A DNA stretch of 34,534 nt from Planctomycetota bacterium (GCA_014384025.1 JACNGQ010000140.1:1808-36341), one strand, 5' to 3'. Shown: positions 8,277-16,256, counted from the first letter of the stretch. Program-made: numbers and translations. Notes: a model not told the origin generated them from the sequence alone.

Positions 8277-9293
8277 TCACTTAAGCTTATGATCCGACGG
8301 TTTCAGACCTTGTTTATGCTTGCCCATACCAATCTGATTGGGATTATACTCGCCGACAAAATCTACATTACTCTTGGCCGGAATCTTATCCTCCATACCC
8401 ATCGCCCAGAAACATGCGTTGACGAGCAGACGACGAAAACCTTCACTATTGAAGTCAAACGAGTGTCCCATTGTCGTTGTGAAAACGCGGGCGGCCTTGC
8501 CTTTTTCACCTGTGTAGGTCTTTGTCCATGCAACAGGCACCAGTTTCTTATCCGGATTTGGTTTATCTTCGGGCTTCATACCGGAAAGAACCTGTCCCAT
8601 AATCAAAGGCTTGCATTCTCCTTCCAGCTTCGTTAAACCATAAACATCGGAAGGGCCCCAGATATCTTCAACACCTTTTACTATCGGGTGGTTTTCCATA
8701 CCTTCTGCGATAAGCCCACGGGTACTTTCCACATTGTGATGTCCATAGTGATTAATCCACGTCTCACCAAAAACCTGTCGACCATATCCGCCGTCCAATT
8801 CCTTGCTTCGAAAACTGTATTTGGCGTAGGGACTGTTTTTATTCTTGGTGTAATTGAACGCATGTGTGGCTGTCCTCAAACCTATAATGGGCTTACCGGA
8901 ATTCGTATAGTCAATGATGTATTTCATCTGTTCATCAGGCAGCTCACGGAAACGCAGGAACATCACCATCAAATCGGCCTTTTCGAGAGCTTTGAGACCG
9001 GGAATATTGTCAAGTGTCCCCGGATCTATCTCGCCAGTCTCTTTGTTTACGGCAAACAGCAATGTGCACTTAAAGCCCTGCCGAACAGCTAATATCTTGG
9101 CAAGCTGGGGCATCAGGTCCTCGGAGCGGTATTCATCATCGCCAATGACAAAAACAATGTGCTTGCCCTTGCCCGGGCCTTTGCGCCCTCTGAGAACTAC
9201 TCCTGACTGGGCTTCAGCCATACCGGCTAAAAGGAAAGTCAATAACATGAAAACCAGCGTAAAAAGATTAATGGAATGTTTTGTCTTGTTCAT
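8277..9293 (-). CDS. Secreted ThuA-like domain protein
   Basis: The 338-residue protein has a Sec signal peptide (hydrophobic stretch FTLVFMLLTFLLAG ending in AEAQ) and one ThuA-like domain, a class I glutamine amidotransferase-like fold found in many planctomycete sugar-use loci. Visible landmarks are HIVFVIGDDEYRSED near the N-terminus, LMVMFLRFRELP, PIIGLRTATHAF, and near the C-terminus the stretch ARVFTTTMGHSFDF followed by LLVNACFWAMGME. The start at 9293 has AAGGAG 6 nt upstream; a longer frame from 9323 has no comparable site. It is the first gene of the minus-strand block. Biochemical function of secreted ThuA-like proteins is largely unknown. A role in carbohydrate handling is inferred from context only. 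Confidence 0.85.
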   Translation of the reverse strand: MNKTKHSINLFTLVFMLLTFLLAGMAEAQSGVVLRGRKGPGKGKHIVFVIGDDEYRSEDLMPQLAKILAVRQGFKCTLLFAVNKETGEIDPGTLDNIPGLKALEKADLMVMFLRFRELPDEQMKYIIDYTNSGKPIIGLRTATHAFNYTKNKNSPYAKYSFRSKELDGGYGRQVFGETWINHYGHHNVESTRGLIAEGMENHPIVKGVEDIWGPSDVYGLTKLEGECKPLIMGQVLSGMKPEDKPNPDKKLVPVAWTKTYTGEKGKAARVFTTTMGHSFDFNSEGFRRLLVNACFWAMGMEDKIPAKSNVDFVGEYNPNQIGMGKHKQGLKPSDHKLK

Positions 9294-9454
9294 CTTCATC
9301 TCCTTATAACATTTACTCGGCAATAGTCAAATTTACAGACAGATTTGAAGTATAACAAATCCTGTCTTGTTTTACAACCCCTTCAACCATATCAAGCATT
9401 TTATATTTCGTAAATTTATCTTTATAAAAATATTTCAAAAAAAGCCAAAGCAGA

Positions 9455-9482
9455 TTGATTTTCCAGTCAGATTTTGTATATT
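9455..9482 (+). promoter_or_regulatory. Candidate promoter for the LamG / AKR-like / cytochrome genes
   Basis: TTGATT (9455-9460) and TATATT (9477-9482) are separated by 16 nt, giving 4/6 and 5/6 matches to the sigma-70-type consensus. They lie in the AT-rich 260-nt gap between divergent genes, 70 nt before the plus-strand start. No equally good element was found for the minus strand. Confidence 0.35.
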
Positions 9483-9553
9483 AGTTGAATTGACTTTCAG
9501 TATTAAGACCGAACGGGTACAGAATGGAAAATATGAAATTTAGGAGAGGCATT

Positions 9554-10315
9554 ATGAGCAGAAGGGTATATTTTTCGATTTTTAGTTTAGCGTTAATACT
9601 ATGCCTGGCGTGGACTACTTTTATCCAGGCCGGTGACAAGCCAAAAACTCTTGATACCGATCCGAATCTTGCCGGCTGGTGGAAGTTCGACGAGACATCG
9701 GGCATAATCGCTGCGGACTCTTCGAAACACAACCGCAAGGGATTCCTCAGAGAAGGTATCTCTTTCGAAAAAGATTCTGCCCCAGGTAGGATATCTAAAG
9801 CTTTGAAGTACGGCAGCGGCGATGGCTATGTACAGATAACCAAATACAAAGGTGTTACAGGAATACGGCCCCGAACCGTAGCAGCATGGTGCAGGACGAC
9901 AGAAACAAAAGGCGAAATCATATCCTGGGGCATGGATGATTTCGGTAAGATGTTTACATTCTGTTTTATTAGAGGCCGTATTGGTATAAGACCCAACGGC
10001 GGATACCTCTATATCAACAAAGAGACCGACGACGACCGGTGGCATCATTTAGCAGCAGTAGTGGAAGAAGCGGAACTGCCGAATCTCCATGATGATGTTA
10101 AACTTTATTTGGATGGAGTGCTTGCTGAAATCCATGACATCGGACTTTTGGACCTCTGGCCTATTGACACCGGCAAGGATTTGGATGTCACCATAGGCGA
10201 TGGATTCAAAGGCTCCATAGACGATGTCCGTATCTACGACCGTGCTCTTTCAGAGGACGAAATAAACGCCATCTTTAAATTGCAAAGTAATGAACCGTTA
10301 CCCAAATCAAAATGA
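9554..10315 (+). CDS. Secreted single LamG-domain (concanavalin A-like) protein
   Basis: This 253-residue protein has a Sec signal (SRRVYFSIFSLALILCLAW, cleavage likely after FIQAG or nearby) and one LamG/concanavalin A-like lectin domain spanning most of the mature chain: LAGWWKFDETSG at its start, DDRWHHLAAVV in the middle, VKLYLDGVL, and FKGSIDDVRIYDRALSEDEI at its end. These motifs are the hallmark of bacterial LamG_3-type modules, which bind carbohydrate or protein. No catalytic residues are visible. AGGAG lies 7 nt before the ATG at 9554; the frame extends upstream to 9524 without a better site. It resembles the second LamG module (residues 421-636) of the 823-residue protein at 13502. 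It is 30 nt ahead of the AKR-like gene and probably shares its transcript. Confidence 0.85.
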   Translation: MSRRVYFSIFSLALILCLAWTTFIQAGDKPKTLDTDPNLAGWWKFDETSGIIAADSSKHNRKGFLREGISFEKDSAPGRISKALKYGSGDGYVQITKYKGVTGIRPRTVAAWCRTTETKGEIISWGMDDFGKMFTFCFIRGRIGIRPNGGYLYINKETDDDRWHHLAAVVEEAELPNLHDDVKLYLDGVLAEIHDIGLLDLWPIDTGKDLDVTIGDGFKGSIDDVRIYDRALSEDEINAIFKLQSNEPLPKSK

Positions 10316-10345
10316 TAATCTCTAAGACGTGAAAGGAGATAAACA

Positions 10346-11353
10346 ATGGACAATAATAAAGTTACTCGACGCCGATTTATGCAAGACAGTGCAATAAAAG
10401 CCGCAGGTGTAGCTGTTGGGCTCGGAGCCCTTGGTCAAAATGCCGGTGCAGCTCCAGTCAATACATCTAAAATTCTCAACTACAACCAGAATATGGAATA
10501 TCGCCGGCAGGGCAAGACCAATCTTATGGTCTCCGCGGTTTGCCTCGGCGGGCACTCCAGAAGCAACCAGGCCGAGCGTAATGAAATCGTCAGCCGTGCC
10601 ATAGATGTCGGCATTAATTACATCGATGCCTGCACCAGAGGCGAGGTCATCAGAGATTCCAAAGCCCTTGAAGGGCGCCGCGACAAAATGTATCTGGCAC
10701 TTTCACATTGCGGCAAAGAAGCACGCGAGGAAGAATACCGCACCACCAAAAAACTGATGGAAGTTCTGGATGGATTACTGAAAGAATCGAATCAGGAATA
10801 TACCGATCTATGGCGCATCACCTGTTACGAACCAGGCGGAAGACATTCATTCAACACTTCCTGTGAAGTTGTCGGTGCTCTGGAAAAAGCCAAAAAACAG
10901 GGCAAGGCACGTTTCGTCGGCTTCTCATCACATGACCGCAGATGGATCAAGTTTATGATTGAGTATTTCCCGCAAATCGATTGCGTCTGTTTCCCGTTCA
11001 CTACGATGAGTAAGGCCGCCCCGAAAGACAGTGTCTTCGAAGCCCTTAAGAAGCAGGATGTCGGCGCCTTCGGTATCAAGCCTTTTGCCGCCGGCTCACT
11101 CTTCAGCAGAGGCGATCAGGCAGAACAAGACCGGCGCGCCCGCCTGGCCATTCGATACATATTGAACACCAATACTGTAATTCCAATCCCGGGAATGAAC
11201 AGCATCCGTTATGTTGATAACGTCGCAGAGGCCGTTATGGAACGCCGCCAGCTCGATATAAAGGAAAAGGCTGAACTGGACAACGCCAACAAACAGGCCC
11301 TGGCAGCACTGCCGAATAATTACCAGTGGCTCAAGAACTGGCAGTACGTCTAA
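10346..11353 (+). CDS. Tat-exported aldo/keto reductase-like protein lacking the usual catalytic tetrad (paralogue 2)
   Basis: This 335-residue AKR-fold protein carries a twin-arginine signal (VTRRRFMQDS, residues 6-15) and the family landmarks MEYRRQGKTNLMVSAVCLGG, ARFVGFSSHDRRWIK, FGIKPFAAGSLF and IPIPGMN. The tetrad Asp is Asp94 (NYIDAC). The Tyr position is Gly99, Ser-His (120-121) replaces the Lys region, and Thr159 (DLWRIT) replaces the His. It shares these substitutions and the C-terminal NYQWLKNWQYV with the protein at 7011-8135, so the two form one subfamily on either side of the divergent gap. AAAGGAG precedes the ATG. It is followed 88 nt later by a tetraheme lipoprotein gene, which may hint at a redox partner. 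It could be a binding or non-NADPH enzyme; the reaction is unknown. Confidence 0.85.
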   Translation: MDNNKVTRRRFMQDSAIKAAGVAVGLGALGQNAGAAPVNTSKILNYNQNMEYRRQGKTNLMVSAVCLGGHSRSNQAERNEIVSRAIDVGINYIDACTRGEVIRDSKALEGRRDKMYLALSHCGKEAREEEYRTTKKLMEVLDGLLKESNQEYTDLWRITCYEPGGRHSFNTSCEVVGALEKAKKQGKARFVGFSSHDRRWIKFMIEYFPQIDCVCFPFTTMSKAAPKDSVFEALKKQDVGAFGIKPFAAGSLFSRGDQAEQDRRARLAIRYILNTNTVIPIPGMNSIRYVDNVAEAVMERRQLDIKEKAELDNANKQALAALPNNYQWLKNWQYV

Positions 11354-11441
11354 AGGATAACCTTTGTCCAATTAACAGTCTATCATGTGTCAAAACAATA
11401 TTGCCTGTCTTGGTGTCTAAATTAATATAAGGACGGAAAGT

Positions 11442-12008
11442 ATGAAATATTTTTTCCTGATAGTCATTCTCGCTGCAGTAGTTGTTGCCGGATCATGTTG
11501 TCAAAACGTAAAGTCAACTCAAAAAGAACAGGCAAAACCGGAACCAGTGACCAACATTAAGCCCGTAATATCCACAGAAGCTGCAACGGAGGATGAACCG
11601 CTTCTGTTACTCGATGATGAACCTCTATTGTTACTTGATGATGAGCCTGGCGAAGATTTGTCATCCGCACCGATGGCCGACAACAGCCGATGCTTTGTCT
11701 GCCACGTCAACTACATGCAGGAAAAAATCGCCGTCACTCACGCACGCCAGAATATGGGCTGCGCACATTGTCACGGCGAGTCCGACGAACACATCGCTGA
11801 TGAATCCTGGGCATCAGGTGGAAACGGCACAGCGCCGGATATAATGTATCCTCGGGAAAAGATTAATCCATTCTGTATGGGTTGCCATACTAAGGACAAA
11901 ATCGACACAGAACAACACAAGCCTCTCTTCGCAGACATCGAGGAGAAATTTTGTACTGATTGCCACGGCGAGCACCGCCTGACAAATCGCAAATGCAAAT
12001 GGAAGTAG
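11442..12008 (+). CDS. Tetraheme c-type cytochrome lipoprotein
   Basis: The 188-residue protein begins with a hydrophobic signal ending AAVVVAGSC, with Cys19 or Cys20 the likely lipidation site. A linker of about 60 residues follows. It contains a near-perfect tandem repeat, DEPLLLLD twice then DEPGED (residues 51-72). The C-terminal part has four heme c attachment motifs: CFVCH (84-88), CAHCH (107-111), CMGCH (145-149) and CTDCH (171-175). Additional histidines (HARQ, QHKP, HGEHR) could be distal ligands. The layout fits small NapC/NirT- or cytochrome c3-like electron carriers at the membrane or cell surface. Specific family is not assigned. It is downstream of an exported AKR-like gene on the same strand. 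It has no membrane helix beyond the signal. Confidence 0.85.
   Translation: MKYFFLIVILAAVVVAGSCCQNVKSTQKEQAKPEPVTNIKPVISTEAATEDEPLLLLDDEPLLLLDDEPGEDLSSAPMADNSRCFVCHVNYMQEKIAVTHARQNMGCAHCHGESDEHIADESWASGGNGTAPDIMYPREKINPFCMGCHTKDKIDTEQHKPLFADIEEKFCTDCHGEHRLTNRKCKWK
11601..11656 (+). repeat. 24-bp tandem repeat inside the cytochrome linker
   Basis: Two and a third degenerate copies of a 24-bp unit beginning GATGAACC encode DEPLLLLD, DEPLLLLD and DEPG. The copies differ mainly at third codon positions, so the peptide, not the DNA, appears to be kept. Confidence 0.7.
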
Positions 12009-12010
12009 TG

Positions 12011-12030
12011 TTCCCTTTATCGGGAGTTTT
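12011..12030 (+). terminator. Weak terminator-like hairpin after the cytochrome gene
   Basis: TTCCC (12011-12015) and GGGAG (12022-12026) can pair around a 6-nt loop and are followed by TTTT. The site lies just after the stop codon and before a convergent gene. The stem is short, so this is tentative. Confidence 0.25.
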
Positions 12031-12062
12031 AAATCTACAAAAAAACTGGCCCCTTATACACT

Positions 12063-12878
12063 CTAATATTCCTTGAAATTTTTCATCCATTCCGGCCAAG
12101 CACTTGACGTTACGCCACCGGCTGTAGTCCAGGGACCGTTAATATTGTACTCTTTATGCCATTTTTGTTTCCACAATTCCTTAAGTCCCACCTTCCTGAC
12201 AGACCAGTCCATGAAAACGTGATTGATAAATCCATTGTGCCGGTTGATGGCGAAATGCATCATTTCTCTGTCGTAACCCAACCACTGACCGTCTAATGGA
12301 GGGGGATCGCCACGCGTGCCGTTTTCGTATGGGCCGCCACCTCTCCACATCGAATCTCCTAACACGGGCGTATTAGCTGAGCCCTTTGTATTCGGCGTCC
12401 TCCAGTTCCATTCCGTGGGACGTGATTGAATTGCCGTAACTCCCGCCGGCGGATGATAAATCCAGTTATTGCCTCCAAAGCTGGGTTCTTCCCCTCCTGT
12501 TGTGGTTCCACTTCCACCAATCGGCATATAGTACGTATGAAACGGCCCACCCCACTCTTCACCAGTAGGTTGCCTCTTAGTAGCCATCGGGCAACGGAGA
12601 ATATTTGACTTTGTTGAGTAATGTTCTCTTAAACAAATAATCCATTCGCCGCGATGCCAACCGCCACCGCCAACCTGACCTACACTGAAATAACCGTCGT
12701 TGTCCTGGCAATACATTGACCAGATAATACCCCATTGTTTGAGCAGCGCCTGACAGGAAACCGTTCTTGCCTGGTTCCTCGCTCTTTGCAGGGCCGGCAT
12801 CAATATCGCCATTAACAATGCAATAATGGCAATTACAACCAATAATTCTATTAATGTGAAACCCCTTGATTTGTTCAT
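12063..12878 (-). CDS. Type II secretion-type pseudopilin (prepilin N-terminal methylation motif)
   Basis: The 271-residue protein begins [20 protein letters not shown], a canonical prepilin signal with cleavage expected between Gly6 and Phe7 and Glu11 at the conserved +5 position. The hydrophobic helix is followed by a globular domain typical of planctomycete pseudopilins: [23 protein letters not shown], then cysteine-containing NILRCPMA. Near residue 225, [15 protein letters not shown] matches the H-x9-DG motif with Trp in place of Gly. Such proteins are numerous in Phycisphaerae and usually have no pilus genes nearby; none are seen here either. It is on the opposite strand from both neighbours and convergent with the cytochrome gene. 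GGAAGG precedes the start. Substrate or assembly partners are unknown. Confidence 0.9.
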   Translation of the reverse strand: MNKSRGFTLIELLVVIAIIALLMAILMPALQRARNQARTVSCQALLKQWGIIWSMYCQDNDGYFSVGQVGGGGWHRGEWIICLREHYSTKSNILRCPMATKRQPTGEEWGGPFHTYYMPIGGSGTTTGGEEPSFGGNNWIYHPPAGVTAIQSRPTEWNWRTPNTKGSANTPVLGDSMWRGGGPYENGTRGDPPPLDGQWLGYDREMMHFAINRHNGFINHVFMDWSVRKVGLKELWKQKWHKEYNINGPWTTAGGVTSSAWPEWMKNFKEY

Positions 12879-13068
12879 AGAACCACCTTCCGTTTATACT
12901 GCATTTGTTATAACTTGAAACTCGATAAGATGCTCAAAATGTTCCTCCTGTTTCATAGGGTTTGTTTTTTTCTGTCTGAAACAACATTTAAAAATATATT
13001 ATATATCAAATCGTTTTCCCAAACAATGTAAAAAATGGAAGTACAGATAATTTGTATAAATTTTTTCC

Positions 13069-13098
13069 TTGACGGGAAAGTATATAATTTGGTATATG
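13069..13098 (+). promoter_or_regulatory. Candidate promoter ahead of structured leader
   Basis: TTGACG (13069-13074) is followed after 18 nt by TATATG (13093-13098), with further TATA sequence beside it. Transcription from here would start near 13105 and include the foldable region at 13131-13272. Confidence 0.35.
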
Positions 13099-13130
13099 TA
13101 TATATAGTGGAATACGTGGATTTTGGCCTT

Positions 13131-13272
13131 ACGAGGGACAGAATTCTGGGCATTTTCATACAAACTGTCCTCGTTGGAAGGTTGATGAGAAAGGGGCAAA
13201 GCTGTAAGGCTTTGAATCCCGAAAGTTAATTTCTATCCTTTTTCATTAAGAGATACTATCGGGCTTTTTTTT
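13131..13272 (+). ncRNA. Candidate attenuator or riboswitch-like leader RNA
   Basis: Three elements are visible. First, ACGAGG(G)ACAG (13131-13141) pairs with CTGTCCTCGT (13165-13174), a 10-bp stem with one bulged G. Second, CAAAGC (13197-13202) pairs with GCTTTG (13209-13214) around a 6-nt loop, extended by GGG (13194-13196) with CCC (13218-13220) across an AAT bulge. Third, the same CCC, as CCCGA (13218-13222), can instead pair with TCGGG (13259-13263), enclosing a TTAAT/ATTAA stem and followed directly by C and eight T residues (13265-13272), which is terminator-like. The two uses of CCC exclude each other, as in attenuators. It matches no riboswitch class I recognise with confidence. It could also be an independent small RNA ending at the U-tract. 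The gene downstream begins 229 nt after the T-tract. Confidence 0.4.
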
Positions 13273-13501
13273 GAAGGAAGGAGGCCGTGACAAATCTTGA
13301 AATTTTATCCTGTGCATGGATAGAACGCTCTTCGATTTTAAATTTCTGATTTGATCCTTAGATTTGCGATTTTCTTGTGCCTTATAGATAATTCTCACAG
13401 GTAAGGTTTTTGAAGTTTGTCGGAAACAAAAAATACGTGTCATGTTTTGGTGTGTGGCCGAAGCATGTTTCTTTTGGACTTCATTTTAAAGGAGGACTAT
13501 T

Positions 13502-15973
13502 ATGTGTAAGAAATTGATTTATTTTGTTTCTTTTGTTTTTGTGCTGGGTATAGCCGGCAGCGCATTGGCGGATTTGGTAGCATACTGGCCGCTCGACGAC
13601 GATGCAAACGATACGATTGGGGGGCTGCACTGGACGTTGGATCCAAATGGAACCGGCATCTCGACAGACAGCCTGGTGGGCACTGGTGCCCTGAGATTTG
13701 ATGGAATCAGCGGCGAGGGCAGGCAGGATGCAGTCGGTGCGCTGGTCGATGCGTTCACCACAAAGACGGTGATATTCTGGGTCAGGGCCGACAGCACCAG
13801 CGGCATACAGGCGCTGTACGACGAGGGTGGTTCAACCAACGGATTGGCCGTTCGTATCAACGAAGGAACTCTCCAGGCTGCCGTGCGTGATAATAGTGAC
13901 CAGTACACGCTGACGATACCCTTTGACAGTACAGAATGGACTGAGGTTGCGGTCAGTTACGACAATGGCTTGCTGCTGTTGTTGGTGGACGGGGCCGAGA
14001 AAGCCACGGTCATGGCCACTTTCGACGCCAATGAAGTGAGCAGCCACACCAATAATGCCACGATAGGCTCTACCGAGCAGGATGCATTCGGCAATAACAC
14101 AACCGAACCGTCAGACCATTTTGCCGGCCTTATGGACGATATCAGGTTGTATGACAACGCCTTGCCCGTTCATATAACGACGGCCCCGAGCCCCGCCGAT
14201 GGCGCCGTGCTATCGAGCACGCCTGTGGACCTTTTCTGGACACCGGGAGCATCCGCGGTCTCACAAGACCTGTATTTCGGCGAAAACTATGACGATGTGG
14301 ACGCCGGCGCCGAAAGTACATTCCTTGCACTGGGCCAGACTGCAGCGGGTGTTGACGTTCCCATTACCGTTGATGATCTTGCTGCGGAGACGACTTATTA
14401 CTGGCGGATTGACGCGGTCGATGAAGCAGATCCATGGAAAGGCCAGATCTGGAGCTTTACGCTTGCATCACAGACGGCATCTGATCCCAGCCCAACTGAC
14501 GGCGCTCAGTTTGTACATCCCGCTACAATCCTTAGCTGGGCGCAGGGTCTGAATGCGGAATCGCACACTGTGTATATTGGCAACAATTTAGATGACGTGA
14601 GCAATGCCACAGGAGGCACACCGCAGTCGGAATCAAACTATACACCTGAAGCCACCCTTGGAACAGGTAAGGTTTATTATTGGCGGGTCGATGAGTTCGA
14701 TGGTAAGGACACTTATAAGGGCAATGTTTGGAGCTTCGAAACACCGCCCTTCACAGAAATTTCCGACCCGAATCTTGTCGGGTGGTGGAAGCTCGATGGT
14801 GAGTATCTTGATCTCGGCTATGTCTTCGATTACTCCGGCTATAACCGTCATGGCACTCTCGGTGGAGAGCCTCAGTTGATTGAGGGGCATATAGGCAATG
14901 CCCTGGAGTTTGACGGTGTCGATGACTACGTCAACATTGACGGGTACAAGGGTATCAATGCTATTGATGGTGTCCAGCAGCCATTCAGCGTTGCCAACTG
15001 GTTCAGGATTACAGCAGAGAGTGGCGACCACGAGATGGTGACCTGGGGTACAAGCGCAGGCCAACAGCGACTGACATGGCGCGTCCACCAGGGCAGATTG
15101 CGTACCGAGCACGCCAGCGGCAACCTCAGAGGCAATACCTATGTCAACGACGGTGAATGGCATCATGGCGCCTTGGTTGTAACCGAGGGAGCTAACCTGC
15201 GGGTTCCGAATACTAAGCTCTACGTGGACGGGATAGAAGACACAACTTTCTCCGGTTCGGACAATACCTACAACCTCACGGCCGGCGCAGATGTCAGAAT
15301 CGGCATGAGTGGCCCACAGAACGGCAGGTATTTCCCGGGCTCAATTGACGATGTCCGCATATTTGACAAAGTATTAACAGATAACGAAGTGAAGATAATT
15401 GCGGGCTTATTAGAGTCCACCAGCCCTGATCCGGCCGATGGTGCCAAAATCGTGGATTCGCTTGCTATTCTGACGTGGTCACCGGGTCCATTCGGAGCCG
15501 AGTTTGATGTCTATTTCGGCACGAATCCGGAGCCGGGTGCGGCTGAGCTTGTAGGCCGCGTTAGTGCTGCCACGCATATTGTCACGGATTTGGCCGAAGG
15601 CCAGACGTACTACTGGCGTGTTGATGATGTCGAGGCGGACGGTACGACGATACATACCGGTAACGTGTGGAATTTGTGGGTACCCCCCAAGGGAGCATAC
15701 AATCCCAATCCGGCCAACGGCCAGGAAGTCACAGACATCGACGCAGATCTTAGCTGGGAAGCTGACTGGAGTCCGGTCTTGTCTGTCGTGCACTTTGGTA
15801 CGGACGCCGCTCAGGTGACCAATGCACCCGAAGGCTTTGGTCCTCCGCTTATGGAGCCTGGTTTTGATCCCGGCCCACTGGAACCCGGCCAGACCTACTA
15901 CTGGCGAGTTGATGTATTCTACGGCTCGTGGCTTAAGGGCGAGGTCTTGAGCTTTACAGTGCCGGCACCGTAG
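13502..15973 (+). CDS. Large secreted LamG / FN3-like multidomain protein
   Basis: The 823-residue protein has a Sec signal (MCKKLIYFVSF to about Ala23), LamG module 1 (about 24-222), two FN3-like modules (about 227-322 and 326-414), LamG module 2 (about 421-636), and two more FN3-like modules (about 639-729 and 731-823). FN3-like modules are recognised by PSPADGA at their start, a central YFG or VYIGNNLDDV, and the conserved TYYWRVD followed by GxxWSF. LamG module 2 contains NLVGWWKLDG, GEWHHGALVV, TKLYVDG and FPGSIDDVRIFD. No catalytic domain or C-terminal sorting signal is visible, so a role in binding polysaccharide or surfaces is inferred. AAGGAGG lies 9 nt before the ATG. The first residues, Met-Cys-x-Lys, recur in the next two genes. 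Confidence 0.88.
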   Translation: MCKKLIYFVSFVFVLGIAGSALADLVAYWPLDDDANDTIGGLHWTLDPNGTGISTDSLVGTGALRFDGISGEGRQDAVGALVDAFTTKTVIFWVRADSTSGIQALYDEGGSTNGLAVRINEGTLQAAVRDNSDQYTLTIPFDSTEWTEVAVSYDNGLLLLLVDGAEKATVMATFDANEVSSHTNNATIGSTEQDAFGNNTTEPSDHFAGLMDDIRLYDNALPVHITTAPSPADGAVLSSTPVDLFWTPGASAVSQDLYFGENYDDVDAGAESTFLALGQTAAGVDVPITVDDLAAETTYYWRIDAVDEADPWKGQIWSFTLASQTASDPSPTDGAQFVHPATILSWAQGLNAESHTVYIGNNLDDVSNATGGTPQSESNYTPEATLGTGKVYYWRVDEFDGKDTYKGNVWSFETPPFTEISDPNLVGWWKLDGEYLDLGYVFDYSGYNRHGTLGGEPQLIEGHIGNALEFDGVDDYVNIDGYKGINAIDGVQQPFSVANWFRITAESGDHEMVTWGTSAGQQRLTWRVHQGRLRTEHASGNLRGNTYVNDGEWHHGALVVTEGANLRVPNTKLYVDGIEDTTFSGSDNTYNLTAGADVRIGMSGPQNGRYFPGSIDDVRIFDKVLTDNEVKIIAGLLESTSPDPADGAKIVDSLAILTWSPGPFGAEFDVYFGTNPEPGAAELVGRVSAATHIVTDLAEGQTYYWRVDDVEADGTTIHTGNVWNLWVPPKGAYNPNPANGQEVTDIDADLSWEADWSPVLSVVHFGTDAAQVTNAPEGFGPPLMEPGFDPGPLEPGQTYYWRVDVFYGSWLKGEVLSFTVPAP

Positions 15974-16028
15974 TTTGTGTAGGTTAAGTTGTAAATAGTA
16001 TGTAAAATTCTAAAGTCGAATTGATTGG

Positions 16029-16048
16029 GCTGCTTATCTCTTAGCAGC
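16029..16048 (+). repeat. Short inverted repeat
   Basis: GCTGCT (16029-16034) and AGCAGC (16043-16048) form a 6-bp stem with an 8-nt loop, 55 nt after the preceding stop codon. It lies upstream of a stronger hairpin in the same gap. Confidence 0.4.
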
Positions 16049-16099
16049 ATAGAAAAGGGATTAAGCTGCCAAATTCAGTTCTGATTAAGTGATGTTCAC

Positions 16100-16132
16100 G
16101 GGCTTGGAAGTATGATGTATACTTCCAAGCCC
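16100..16132 (+). terminator. Perfect 14-bp hairpin after the 823-residue protein gene
   Basis: Positions 16100-16113 and 16119-16132 are exact reverse complements (GGGCTTGGAAGTAT and its complement) with a 5-nt loop. No T-tract follows (TTGCTCTG). It may be a terminator of weak Rho-independent type or a transcript-stabilising hairpin. Confidence 0.6.
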
Positions 16133-16172
16133 TTGCTCTGATGGTAATATATCTATTAGTTTAGGTAACAGG

Positions 16173-16200
16173 AATAATCCCGAGAGGTAGGGATTATTTT
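16173..16200 (+). promoter_or_regulatory. Perfect 9-bp hairpin in the leader of the 877-residue protein gene
   Basis: AATAATCCC (16173-16181) pairs exactly with GGGATTATT (16190-16198) around GAGAGGTA, followed by TTTG. It ends 58 nt before the next ATG. It could be a second terminator or a 5' leader structure. Confidence 0.4.
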
Positions 16201-16256
16201 GTGTGGCCTAAATATGATTCATTATTTAAACTCTTTTAATATCAGAAAGGCTGATT

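Larger units (their letters stand above)
12879..13501. other. 623-nt gene-free region with promoter-like element and structured leader
   Basis: No convincing gene is seen; the short frames here lack ribosome binding sites or family features. Positions 12950-13110 are very AT-rich. A promoter-like element (13069-13098) and an RNA-like structured stretch (13131-13272) precede about 230 nt of unstructured sequence, and the next gene has a clean AAGGAGG. Confidence 0.6.

Noticed and set aside
12953-13229. Short open frames on both strands in the 12879-13501 gap
   Set aside because: They are AT-rich, lack ribosome binding sites, overlap each other and fall in the promoter and leader-like region.
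13131-13272. Known cyclic-di-GMP (GEMM) riboswitch
   Set aside because: GGGCAAAGC recalls part of the motif, but the paired helices, the GAAA tetraloop and the second conserved arm are not present.
14700-15400. LamG module 2 of the 823-residue protein as a glycoside hydrolase (laminarinase-like)
   Set aside because: The concanavalin A-like fold fits, but no ExDxxE-type catalytic motif is visible; it looks like a binding module.
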